21,584 nucleotides of DNA from a virus, in IMG/VR virus record IMGVR_UViG_3300042385_000707, positions 1 through 21,584 of that record. The stretch is one strand, 5' to 3'. Made by a program: the position numbers and the translations under genes. Positions 13,200 to 20,680 of this stretch are shown piece after piece. The first letter of the stretch is position 1; every line of letters begins with the position of its first letter. The notes beneath the pieces are model-generated. The model ran no database searches and had not been told where the DNA came from. It saw only the letters and a list, made by a program, of their open reading frames with translations.

Positions 13200-14224
13200 T
13201 AACATTTTCTCCATTCTGTAAATTGTAGTTCAGCTTCAAGGCCCTGAAAAGTATTATCAGTGATTATACTTATAATTTCCTGCGATGTCAACCCTGAAAT
13301 TATCATATCATTTATATCTTTTTCTTCAATTATATCAGGCCATAAACATACTCTATTGCCTGCCTTTATTTGTTTGTGTATCAAGGAACAAATCTCTTTG
13401 TTTCTTGGTTGATTATCATATACCATCGTGAAATAAGTCAATCCTAACTTATCTATCTTACCAAAAGCTGAACCAACTGCTGCTATTGAATTTGGTATGA
13501 ACAAACTGTCAATAGGACCTTCTACCACATACACTTCTTTATTGGTGTCAACAACATCAAGACCGAACACAGTAGGGTCATTCTCTTTTATTTTCAGATT
13601 TATATATCTTAATTTTTCACCACGAATACCTCGTAATGCTAAACCTATCAATTGCCCGTCTGGGCGAATAAAGGGTAAAGCAATTCTTGGCTGTTTGATA
13701 TTTAGTGCTTCCGTATATTTGGTATTTAATTGTGAAAGTGTTCGTATATCGTCAACATAATACAGTCTATGAAATTGATCCTCAGGTATCATTCTTTTCT
13801 TTACATACTGCACTGCTTCGTGATCAGCCGGCAATGTATCAATTCTGTCCATGAGATTATCAATCAAACTTGAGGGTTTATTAAACTCAGGTTTAAAGTC
13901 AAAAGCATACTCTGGATTTTTTGTTTTCTTAGGTTCAGGTTTATCATCTTTTTTTACAAATTTCTCCATGATATATTCTTTGTACAAAAGAGAATCAATT
14001 TGTTCTATGAATTTACCAAGGGTAGTACCATATTCACAATTATGGCAACGATAAAACATATCATTGTCTTTTCGATACAAATAGCCACGAGTTTTATTTT
14101 TTTTGTTTTCAGAATCACCACATACTGGGCAACGAAAATTAAACAAATAATCGTTTTTTTTCTGGAATCTATTCAGTTTCACTGAAATCATTCCGATGTA
14201 TTTGAGATCAATATATAGAGACAT
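13199..14224 (-). CDS. 61: DNA primase, T4 gp61 type
   Basis: A 341-aa primase that makes RNA primers with the replicative helicase (gp41). The N-terminal zinc ribbon is RCPVCGDSEN...YRCHNCEYG (Cys32, Cys35, Cys60, Cys63), with spacing and neighbouring residues like T4 gp61. The TOPRIM domain follows: Glu235 in VYVVEGPIDSLF, Asp270 in MVYDNQPRN and Asp304 in the LWPDIIEEKDINDMI region. The start at 14224 (MSLYIDL) is the closest match to the length before the zinc ribbon in T4 gp61; an ATG at 14242 is in the same frame. Only GGG followed by a run of T precedes it, so the ribosome binding site is poor. It is the first gene of the replication/nucleotide operon. Confidence 0.92.
   Translation of the reverse strand: MSLYIDLKYIGMISVKLNRFQKKNDYLFNFRCPVCGDSENKKNKTRGYLYRKDNDMFYRCHNCEYGTTLGKFIEQIDSLLYKEYIMEKFVKKDDKPEPKKTKNPEYAFDFKPEFNKPSSLIDNLMDRIDTLPADHEAVQYVKKRMIPEDQFHRLYYVDDIRTLSQLNTKYTEALNIKQPRIALPFIRPDGQLIGLALRGIRGEKLRYINLKIKENDPTVFGLDVVDTNKEVYVVEGPIDSLFIPNSIAAVGSAFGKIDKLGLTYFTMVYDNQPRNKEICSLIHKQIKAGNRVCLWPDIIEEKDINDMIISGLTSQEIISIITDNTFQGLEAELQFTEWRKC
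13263..13291 (-). promoter_or_regulatory. Internal sigma70-type promoter before thyX
   Basis: TTGACA (13291-13286), 17-bp spacer, TATAAT (13268-13263): a 12/12 consensus match inside the last 30 codons of the primase gene. The start near 13256 gives a leader of about 57 bases for thyX-nrdA. It lacks the GC before the -35 box seen in the other phage promoters, so a chance match is possible. Confidence 0.55.
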
Positions 14225-14261
14225 AAAAACAAAAAAACCCATAAGTGTTAGTTACAGGTTT

Positions 14262-14290
14262 ATTATATTACAATTTAGTTATTTTGTCAA
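14262..14290 (-). promoter_or_regulatory. Sigma70-type promoter of the replication/nucleotide operon
   Basis: TTGACA (14290-14285), 17-bp spacer, TATAAT (14267-14262): perfect consensus on the minus strand. The -35 box overlaps the TGA stop of the coiled-coil gene. The start near 14255 precedes the primase ATG by about 31 bases. Confidence 0.9.
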
Positions 14291-14760
14291 GCAAATGATG
14301 TTAAGAAATTTCTAATTTCGGGCAGAAAAATACCAGCAGCAATTAATATACCAACCATAATCCAACGCCATCTTTCTAGCGTTTCAATTCGTTCTTCCAA
14401 TTTATTATCTTTTTCTAACATGTGTATTTTTAAATCTTGTATAGCATGTAATACTTTGTCTATTTCCTTAGACATTTTTTCTTCTACTTCTCTACTAGTT
14501 GAAGTTACTCTAGAATGTAAATCTTTAATATCATCCTTTACTCTACCATCACTAATTTCCATTCTATTTTTTACACTCTCAAATTGAAGATCATTTTCTT
14601 GTAATCTTCTTTCGTGAACTGCCAATATCTGACTTACATTGGTAGAAACATTAGTGATTTTTTCTAATGTTATTTCTAATTTTGAGAATAGGTGCGCTAT
14701 TTGCCCTATTTCATTTTTTACTATGGCAAGTTCTGTCTCTAAAGACTTAACGGTAGACAT
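14287..14760 (-). CDS. Coiled-coil protein with C-terminal membrane anchor
   Basis: A 157-aa protein with about 125 residues of heptad-rich helix (for example LETELAIVKNEIGQIAHLFSKL and EEKMSKEIDKVLHAIQDLKI), then ETLERWRW and a single hydrophobic segment WIMVGILIAAGIFLP near residues 133-147. This is a tail-anchored layout, with the coiled coil presumably in the cytoplasm. I recall the same layout ('TVK.LE.EL...K.E...I...L...IEK') from marine T4-like phages, role unknown; a link to the cell envelope at lysis or to virion assembly is conceivable. The ATG overlaps the upstream gene by 14 bases and has only a weak GAAG. Its stop lies in the -35 box of the next operon's promoter. Confidence 0.75.
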   Translation of the reverse strand: MSTVKSLETELAIVKNEIGQIAHLFSKLEITLEKITNVSTNVSQILAVHERRLQENDLQFESVKNRMEISDGRVKDDIKDLHSRVTSTSREVEEKMSKEIDKVLHAIQDLKIHMLEKDNKLEERIETLERWRWIMVGILIAAGIFLPEIRNFLTSFA

Positions 14761-15289
14761 CTTTCTTCTTTCTTCTGCGTATCATTGGCATTAATCTAGG
14801 ATCAACACCTGGTTCACCTTTTGCACCAACACCAATGCCAGCGATACTACCACCACCAACTGCATTAGCTGCCATTTCTTCTCTGAAAGTTTTAAATGTT
14901 AAAGTATTACGTTCAAGTAGAATAGACTCTGCAATAATTTTTTCATCAGTTTCATACATATCTAATAAAGCATTGATATCTTCAACTGTGTATGTATTAA
15001 AATCTTTTGTGCTATGTTCTCTTAGTATAGCAAGAGCAGCGGTTAAAGTCAATAAGCGTTTAGAAGTTCTATCAGGAGATTTCATTAAAGCATATTGTAT
15101 TTTAAATATTAAACGATTAAGAATGGTATATGATTCTAATTCTTGAGCGCCTGTAGGTTCTTTTATTTTTTTACCATTGGCGTCAATGATACCATAATTA
15201 AAGGCATCAGAATTTTCGATAGGGGTTGTTAACATTTTCAATATTTTGAAAACTATTAAACTGTCTACAAGTCTACCTTCGTTTATCAT
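14747..15289 (-). CDS. Conserved-type marine phage protein, 180 aa
   Basis: A helical N-terminal domain (INEGRLVDSLIVFKILKMLTTPIENSDAFNYGIIDANGK, then ESYTILNRLIFKIQYALMK) and a helical middle, followed by a flexible C-terminus: FREEMAANAVGGGSIAGIGVGAKGEPGVDPRLMPMIRRRKKK. The arrangement 'TP...DAF..GIID..G' with a 'F.E....N..GGG.IAG.G....G.PGV' tail matches, from memory, proteins encoded beside structural genes of marine T4-like phages; no function is known to me. The ATG directly follows the stop of the previous gene (TAAATG), with GAGA upstream. It is probably virion- or assembly-related by position. Confidence 0.7.
   Translation of the reverse strand: MINEGRLVDSLIVFKILKMLTTPIENSDAFNYGIIDANGKKIKEPTGAQELESYTILNRLIFKIQYALMKSPDRTSKRLLTLTAALAILREHSTKDFNTYTVEDINALLDMYETDEKIIAESILLERNTLTFKTFREEMAANAVGGGSIAGIGVGAKGEPGVDPRLMPMIRRRKKKDVYR
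15024..15052 (-). promoter_or_regulatory. Possible internal promoter in the 180-aa gene
   Basis: TTGACT (15052-15047), 17-bp spacer, TATACT (15029-15024). Same spacing as the other promoters but without the GCTTGAC context and about 260 bases before the next start. May be chance. Confidence 0.25.
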
Positions 15290-15667
15290 TTAAAGTTCTC
15301 TAAGTTTTTTAATTAAATCTTGATTTAATGGTATATCTGTTTCTTTTATACCTTTTGTCACTACAGTTTCTAACGGCATTCGGTGTAGATATACTAGATA
15401 CGTTTTCAATTCAGGCCAATAAGATTTTTCTAATTTAAAAAATAACATGTCTGTGGTAGCATCACCGAAAAGATTATACAATACTACTAAATGATTTAAT
15501 ATCAATCTTTCAACTGATTCATTTTCATCTTTGTACCTATTCAATAATCTTTTTACATATTTAAATCTTTTTAGATCATCTTCTAATTCATCAATTCCCA
15601 TTGAACTTGGGTTGTGATAATGTTTTATCGCATAAATTAAAAAATTATCATCATTCAAAACAATCAT
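15290..15667 (-). CDS. Conserved-type marine phage protein (DUF7207-like)
   Basis: A 125-aa helical protein: NDDNFLIYAIKHYHNPSSMG, DLKRFKYVKRLLNRY, ERLILNHLVVLYNLFGDATTDMLFFKLEKSYWPELKTYLVYLHRMP. This 'F..YA.KHY.NP ... RFKY.KRLL.RY ... ERLILNHL..LYN.FG' pattern is one I recall from small proteins beside the structural genes of marine T4-like phages (possibly DUF7207); function unknown. The ATG at 15667 was chosen over a longer frame because AGGA lies 6 bases upstream, directly after the stop of the 146-aa gene. Confidence 0.75.
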   Translation of the reverse strand: MIVLNDDNFLIYAIKHYHNPSSMGIDELEDDLKRFKYVKRLLNRYKDENESVERLILNHLVVLYNLFGDATTDMLFFKLEKSYWPELKTYLVYLHRMPLETVVTKGIKETDIPLNQDLIKKLREL

Positions 15668-15675
15668 ATAATGTC

Positions 15676-16116
15676 CTAAGAAACTACAGCAGTACCTCCA
15701 ATGAAATACCATTTGCTATTAGTATATAGTAGTGTCGCAGATTTACCGGCAGCACTAAAAGCTATACTTCCTTGTACATCAGCATCAGTGAGTGTTAATG
15801 TATGCCCACCAGTATTGGCGATCATAATAATTATTTTGAGTTGACCTTCAGAACCAGCAGCGATGGTTAAAGTACCAGAACCGCTTGGATTTGAAATTTT
15901 AGTCAAATTTGTAGCAACAGATATTGCACCTGCTGCTGTTATAGTATCAGAATCTTGTATTTGTATCTTATCAGTAAATACAACAGGTGTAGCCACTGAA
16001 GCAAAAAAATTAGCTACAGTAATTTTTTTGCTTGTGCTTGATTGTACAAGATATAATGTATCAGAAGCAGCGGCTGTAGTAGCCGCTGTTAATTCTGAAA
16101 GTTTTGCATCTGCCAT
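15676..16116 (-). CDS. Probable virion structural protein (fibre/decoration-like)
   Basis: A 146-aa protein opening MADAKLSELTAATTAAASDTLYLVQ, a common start of phage tail-fibre and virion-attached proteins ('L.EL.......DTLY.V'), followed by beta-rich Gly/Ser/Thr/Ala sequence (GSGTLTIAAGSEGQLKIIIM, GHTLTLTDADVQGSIAF) and a C-terminal strand pair LLYTNSKWYFIGGTAVV. No enzyme motif. It follows the 514-aa beta-rich protein by 14 bases, with AAGGT about 10 bases before the ATG. A trimeric adsorption or decoration element is the best guess; which virion part it belongs to cannot be told. Confidence 0.65.
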   Translation of the reverse strand: MADAKLSELTAATTAAASDTLYLVQSSTSKKITVANFFASVATPVVFTDKIQIQDSDTITAAGAISVATNLTKISNPSGSGTLTIAAGSEGQLKIIIMIANTGGHTLTLTDADVQGSIAFSAAGKSATLLYTNSKWYFIGGTAVVS

Positions 16117-16130
16117 AATTTACTACCTTA

Positions 16131-17675
16131 TTAGTCAGGGAACTGAATATCATCAGCAGCATCACTGGTGATGCCATTTTTTGATAACGCACATAAAACT
16201 TCATACTGAATACGACCTGCTCTTGCACCAGTACCAACAGTGCGTTTTACCCAACCAACGTGTGATGCTGAAGTACCTGTTTCACCAGTACCCTTAGCAG
16301 CAGTTGCAGTTGCTTGATCAGCAGTTGCTTGAATTTCAAAATACTGAGCACTATTACCAGTTCCAGAAATCAGAACGATTGTAAATGGCGTATATGTTAG
16401 ACCAGTTGGTGTACCCGCAGTTGTAGTAATTGCAGAACCAGCGTCAGTGGTTAGTGTGAAACCAGTCACAGATGGCGATGTACCAGTAACAGCAGAAACA
16501 GTATAGATAGTTCCTGTTGTATAATCAGTAATTGTTCCAGTGCCGCCTAGTGTACCAGTAATTCTAATACGATCACCCGCTGCTAGAGTTGTTGCAGTAC
16601 AAGTAAATTCGCCACCAGTTCCAGCGATAACAACACCAGCGAGAGCGGTACGACCAGCAGCAGCGGCCGCTGATGCAGCAAGGCGGAAAGTGCCAGCAGC
16701 CAAACCAAGAGCAGATACGAAATACTCAGTATCATCAACCAAGCCTGTGATAGCTGTGCCTGCACCAACTTTAAAATACTTAACTGATTCAGCAGCAACT
16801 AAGCCGTGTGTAGCATATGCGATTTGCTCAGTAGCGATTGTAACACTACCTGTAGGAATAACACGACGAGGTTTAGCAATAGCAACAGTTGGTACAGTTT
16901 CATATGATGAACCAACGTTTGTTACTGTGACTGCCGTTACTAATCCACCCGCGATGGAAGCAGTTGCAGCAGCAGAAGCGCCACCACCACCAGAGAAAGT
17001 AACTGCGGGAACTTCAAGGTAACGTGCGCCGCCTTGAATCAGAGCAACTGAGGTTACATTATCACCACCTGAACCAATTTCAGTAGTATCAACACCAAAA
17101 ACATTGCTAGACAGAGTATTTGAATCTGATGCAATTGATTTCGGTTTTTGACTAATTGTAAAGCCTTCACCACTAAAAGCAGTCAGAGTTGTAACAGGAT
17201 TTGCGTTTATAACAGTAGCAACAGTATCACTTGCAACTGCAATTGCAATCATTTCTTGATTGCCCACACGCACAGTATCTCCAACTGAAAGTTCAGGAAT
17301 AAAATTAGTGCTAGAGCCTGTAAGAGTCCCGCGACCGTAATTTAAACTTAATGTGAATGTATGTGAAGCGCCACTGCCATCAGTTGATGCAATTATAGTA
17401 GGATTATTGTGCAACGCACCTGCTTCTGTAGCAGCAACGCTGAAAGTATCAGTAGTTACGTTAGTTACAAAGTAAGTGTCACCATCAGTCAAACCGACTA
17501 CTTGAGTGCCGCCGCCATCTGAATATGCAACAGGATCACCTAGTTGAAATGGGTGTGCTGCTGAAGTATAAACACCAGCAGCATGTGCTGTGGCGCCGTT
17601 GAATGTGATAGACGGCGCGGTAAGAGTTACTGTGCCGTCTGAAGTTGTATCGTCTTTTTTGCCCCAAGCTGACAT
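16131..17675 (-). CDS. Large beta-rich Gly/Ala/Thr virion protein
   Basis: A 514-aa protein with low sequence complexity. It starts MSAWGKKDDTTSDGTVTL, an opening I associate with a structural protein family of marine T4-like phages. Inside are two related modules: HPFQLGDPVAYSDGGGTQ...GLTDGDTYFV...TFSVA (residues about 41-80) and HGLVAAESVKYFKVGAGT...GLVDDTEYFV...TFRLA (about 290-335). Between them lies a 'YLEVPAVTFSGGGGASAAATA...GSSYETVPTVAI' unit of the type seen in fibre repeats. The base composition is richer in G+C than its neighbours because of Gly/Ala codons. AAAGGAG stands before the ATG, which overlaps the upstream stop as TAATG. Structural role is well supported; the exact virion part is not. 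Confidence 0.72.
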   Translation of the reverse strand: MSAWGKKDDTTSDGTVTLTAPSITFNGATAHAAGVYTSAAHPFQLGDPVAYSDGGGTQVVGLTDGDTYFVTNVTTDTFSVAATEAGALHNNPTIIASTDGSGASHTFTLSLNYGRGTLTGSSTNFIPELSVGDTVRVGNQEMIAIAVASDTVATVINANPVTTLTAFSGEGFTISQKPKSIASDSNTLSSNVFGVDTTEIGSGGDNVTSVALIQGGARYLEVPAVTFSGGGGASAAATASIAGGLVTAVTVTNVGSSYETVPTVAIAKPRRVIPTGSVTIATEQIAYATHGLVAAESVKYFKVGAGTAITGLVDDTEYFVSALGLAAGTFRLAASAAAAAGRTALAGVVIAGTGGEFTCTATTLAAGDRIRITGTLGGTGTITDYTTGTIYTVSAVTGTSPSVTGFTLTTDAGSAITTTAGTPTGLTYTPFTIVLISGTGNSAQYFEIQATADQATATAAKGTGETGTSASHVGWVKRTVGTGARAGRIQYEVLCALSKNGITSDAADDIQFPD

Positions 17676-19795
17676 TATTCTTCTCCTTTGAGTTTTTCTT
17701 GTATTAAATTATTAAGTTCTTTGTAAGCAACAATCTTTTCTCTAGCGGTGCCTTCTACAATTGTCTTACGCAATATTTGTATTTGTTCATCGACATCTTT
17801 CTTTAAAGGAGCCATGCCTCTCTGAGCTCCAGCAGATTTCATATCTCTTTTTGCTAATTTCTTAACAGATTTTTCAGCGGCACCACTTTGTACTCTGTCA
17901 GCAGCTCTTGCAATCATTCTTAATCTTTCTGCTTTCTGTGCAGGAGTCATTTCTTCAAATGTAAGTTCAGCTTCTTCTTTTTTGACACTAACAGACGGTG
18001 ATGATTTAGGTTTTGAATAATAGGATTTACGCTTTTTTCCATCTTCGTTTCCTAATTCGTGTTCCATTTCTTTACGTTTGAATTCTTTTTTGCTCATTGA
18101 ATCATATGAACCATAATAGTCATCGTTTTCATCCATGCGCCCATTAGATGCAAGTCTTTCTTTGCGTCTTTGTGCGGCAAAGTCAGCACCTTGTGGTTGT
18201 TTTTTCTTTGCTCTAAGAAGTTTAAAATCATGAGCATCAACTTTGCCATTTTTGTTAGCATCTATTTTGTGTTGATTGCCTATCAATTCGTTTACTGATT
18301 CAACTTCTTCTTTCTTTGTTGAATTACTTTTTATTTTATTCAACGCAAGATTTAAGCCATCAACTCTTTTTTTAGTAAATTTATTTTCAGCTCCAACCTT
18401 TTTGACATAAGATGACATGGTTGGTGTTGATAGTTCATCAATCTGTTCAACTTCTTCCTTTAGACCATACTTCTTTTTATACCAGTCAGGTGTTCCACTT
18501 GTTTTGCGGAAATGTCTTACTGTTGCAGAATCATTTGCTTGGTCACGATACTTGTTTTCAGCAGTAGTATTATGTGACTTCATTGCTTCTGCTGCTGCAT
18601 GTGCATCTTTTGCAATGCCAACTAATTCAGCATTGGACTTTTCATGATACGCATGACCTTCTAATGGATGACGTTGTGAAGGACGACCTTCATCAAGTTC
18701 AACTTCTTCTTTCTTCATTCCAGGCGTTGTCATCTTAGCATGTTTACGAACAGCATGTTCTGGACTATCTGCATAAACATGATAGGGCTGATCTTTCTCA
18801 CCAGTTGTTTTTGGATTATCTTTAACAGCGTTACCATTTTTAACTGCATAACGGTGTTGATAACCAACCTCGTCTTCATCAAGTTCAATTTCTTCTTTCA
18901 TTGATTTCCAACTGCCGCCCATTTCTTTATATTTTTTTGCTGCCCAACCATTAGCATACGCTGAAGGATAAACATCAAACTTAGCTTTAGCTTGTGATTT
19001 AGCTTGTGCCCATTTTTCAGGACTTGTTGGTACATTTTTTTCATCAAGTTGTTCAATGTCAGTTTCAACATTTTCATTTTGTCTTTTAAGTACTGCTTTT
19101 ACTTGAGGATGATCTGACAAACCAGGTTTAAGTTTTTCAATGGCGTTTACTGCACCAGTCATATCACCTTTTTTGTAACGTTTATCTGAAGCAATACCGA
19201 CAGCTTGTTTTACTTTCACATCTTCTTCAATGTCAGACAAGTCATTATCGCTAGAGGCAGAATCTACAACAATAAAAAACTCTGCCTTTTTGTCTTCAGG
19301 CAAATCTCTAATATTGGTAACACCGTATAATTCTAATGCAGCTTCAAACACTGCTTGATAGGTATTATTGATTGCTAATAAATCTTCATCCAATCCAGCT
19401 TTTCTTTTTTCTTTTTTTACCGCAGCAGGAAGAAGTTTAAATCTTTCTTTTTTATCGGCAGCTCGTACTCTAAGTTTACGTTCTGTTTGTTTTCTATGTT
19501 GCTCTTCTTCTTCAGGATTGTCAAAGATTTTAACACCATTATTCACGGTGATTTCCTCCGTTTGATATTTTGATTTTTGTGTATGTAATTTTGCCCGGTT
19601 AAAAACAGTAGTATCATTTAACATAATACTTGTCAAATTGTCCATATACTTAGATATTACTTCCCTTTCATTTGGCAATAATTGTTTACCCATACTAAGG
19701 TTTTCTAAACCTTGAACTAATATAGGAAGTTTATTGCTAGGGACAATGCCTAGGCGAACTAACTGTTCTAATCTCTGTTTTTCTATTTTTTCCAT
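17675..19795 (-). CDS. 706-aa charged modular protein, possible head/virion-core protein
   Basis: A very hydrophilic Lys/Glu-rich protein. The first 70 residues form a helical domain (KQRLEQLVRLGIVPSNKLPIL). Later modules include AKFDVYPSAYANGWAAKKYKEMGG (near residue 275), a repeated linker of the form KKEEVE(L/S)(D/N)E seen five times (ELDE, ELDE, QIDE, SVNE, LTFEE), and an EF-hand-like loop DANKNGKVDAHD at residues 512-523. The 'FDVYPSAYAN' module recurs in marine phage proteins. The [IL]xE linkers resemble sites for a T4 gp21-type prohead protease, suggesting a core or internal head protein, but this is inference. The ATG at 19795 has no ribosome binding site; a TATAAATA box ends 5 bases before it. 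Confidence 0.68.
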   Translation of the reverse strand: MEKIEKQRLEQLVRLGIVPSNKLPILVQGLENLSMGKQLLPNEREVISKYMDNLTSIMLNDTTVFNRAKLHTQKSKYQTEEITVNNGVKIFDNPEEEEQHRKQTERKLRVRAADKKERFKLLPAAVKKEKRKAGLDEDLLAINNTYQAVFEAALELYGVTNIRDLPEDKKAEFFIVVDSASSDNDLSDIEEDVKVKQAVGIASDKRYKKGDMTGAVNAIEKLKPGLSDHPQVKAVLKRQNENVETDIEQLDEKNVPTSPEKWAQAKSQAKAKFDVYPSAYANGWAAKKYKEMGGSWKSMKEEIELDEDEVGYQHRYAVKNGNAVKDNPKTTGEKDQPYHVYADSPEHAVRKHAKMTTPGMKKEEVELDEGRPSQRHPLEGHAYHEKSNAELVGIAKDAHAAAEAMKSHNTTAENKYRDQANDSATVRHFRKTSGTPDWYKKKYGLKEEVEQIDELSTPTMSSYVKKVGAENKFTKKRVDGLNLALNKIKSNSTKKEEVESVNELIGNQHKIDANKNGKVDAHDFKLLRAKKKQPQGADFAAQRRKERLASNGRMDENDDYYGSYDSMSKKEFKRKEMEHELGNEDGKKRKSYYSKPKSSPSVSVKKEEAELTFEEMTPAQKAERLRMIARAADRVQSGAAEKSVKKLAKRDMKSAGAQRGMAPLKKDVDEQIQILRKTIVEGTAREKIVAYKELNNLIQEKLKGEE

Positions 19796-19800
19796 AATAG

Positions 19801-19808
19801 TATTTATA
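19801..19808 (-). promoter_or_regulatory. T4-type late promoter TATAAATA, leaderless arrangement
   Basis: A perfect TATAAATA on the minus strand lies only 5 bases before the ATG at 19795. By T4 geometry transcription would begin at or next to the A of that ATG. Confidence 0.65.
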
Positions 19809-19867
19809 ATTTATAATTTCTATAGAATTATAAAATATGAAAAATTTAGCAATAAATTTAAAGATAA

Positions 19868-20680
19868 TTATTTTTTAACTTTAAATTTTACAGATTTTTG
19901 TGAGCTGGATCTAACTGGAGAAGCTGCCTTGTATTTTTTAGACTTTTGTGGTTTTCTATTTGATCTACTTTTCATACGACTAAGTTCCATTTTACGCATC
20001 TTAGGTAAAATACGAACAGCAAATCGTTGAATAAGAGGTTGATACATACCAACAAGTTTTTCAAGGCGAGCTTTTTCTGCTGGTGCCATAGAAGACCTAT
20101 CTCTACCCTTCAACAGTCTTTTATACACCATTGATCTTGCGCCGCGAGTTGCTCGTTTTTTCAAACGGTCTGGTGCTGCACCGCGTCTGAGTGCAATACC
20201 TCTTGCTACTTTGAGTTTCTGTCTGTTTTTGCGGGCATTGAATCTACGTTTCATTCTACCTTGTATTGACAACACTTCATCAAGACCTTGTTTATCTACA
20301 ATGTCAACATCGTCCATGTCAAAATCGTCCCAATCAACAATGGAGTCTGAATCATCAATGTCATCTTCATCAAAGAAACCATATTCTTCCATGTCTTCTT
20401 CGTCCATAGAATCTAATTCATATTCTATTTCAGCAATATCATCTTTTGATAATGGTTGTACATAAAATATTTCAGCATTTTTAGCATTATCATTTTTATA
20501 TTCAGTTTTTGTTTCTGCTGCTTCTGTTTCTTCTTTAAATTTGGCAACAGTTTTTTTAGGATTCTTTTGTCCAGGTGTAACATCTTTCATGTATTCAGTG
20601 CCAGCGGGTGTTCCCCAATCCATGACACCCATGTCAGAGTTATATTTTATGGCTTCTAAAAATTGTTTTAGTGTTTTCAT
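19868..20680 (-). CDS. Acidic/basic two-part protein of marine T4-like type
   Basis: A 270-aa protein in three parts. The N-terminus MKTLKQFLEAIKYNSDMGVMDWGTPAG resembles tags at the start of several marine phage virion proteins. Residues about 90-128 are extremely acidic (DEEDMEEYGFFDEDDIDDSD, then DWDDFDMDDVDIVD). After LDEVLSIQGRMKRRFNARKN the remaining 130 residues are extremely basic and helical (RKNRQKLKVARGIALRRG, KKRATRGARSMVYKRLLKG, ending in KKYKAASPVRSSSQKSVKFK). I recall this 'LSVQGRMKR...RRAKR.AR...YK...KG' domain as common in marine T4-like phages, without known function. The basic half could bind DNA inside the head. The start overlaps the upstream stop as ATGA. Confidence 0.7.
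   Translation of the reverse strand: MKTLKQFLEAIKYNSDMGVMDWGTPAGTEYMKDVTPGQKNPKKTVAKFKEETEAAETKTEYKNDNAKNAEIFYVQPLSKDDIAEIEYELDSMDEEDMEEYGFFDEDDIDDSDSIVDWDDFDMDDVDIVDKQGLDEVLSIQGRMKRRFNARKNRQKLKVARGIALRRGAAPDRLKKRATRGARSMVYKRLLKGRDRSSMAPAEKARLEKLVGMYQPLIQRFAVRILPKMRKMELSRMKSRSNRKPQKSKKYKAASPVRSSSQKSVKFKVKK

Noticed and set aside
13395-13445. Another TTGACT with TATGAT/TGATAA downstream inside the primase gene
   Set aside because: Spacing to the better -10 candidate is 15 bp and the 17-bp position reads TGATAA, so the match is weak compared with the accepted promoters.
16540-17022. A 160-codon plus-strand open frame opposite the 514-aa protein
   Set aside because: Pro/Ala/Val-rich shadow of a Gly/Ala/Thr-rich gene; no ribosome binding site or promoter, and the minus-strand frame continues cleanly on both sides.
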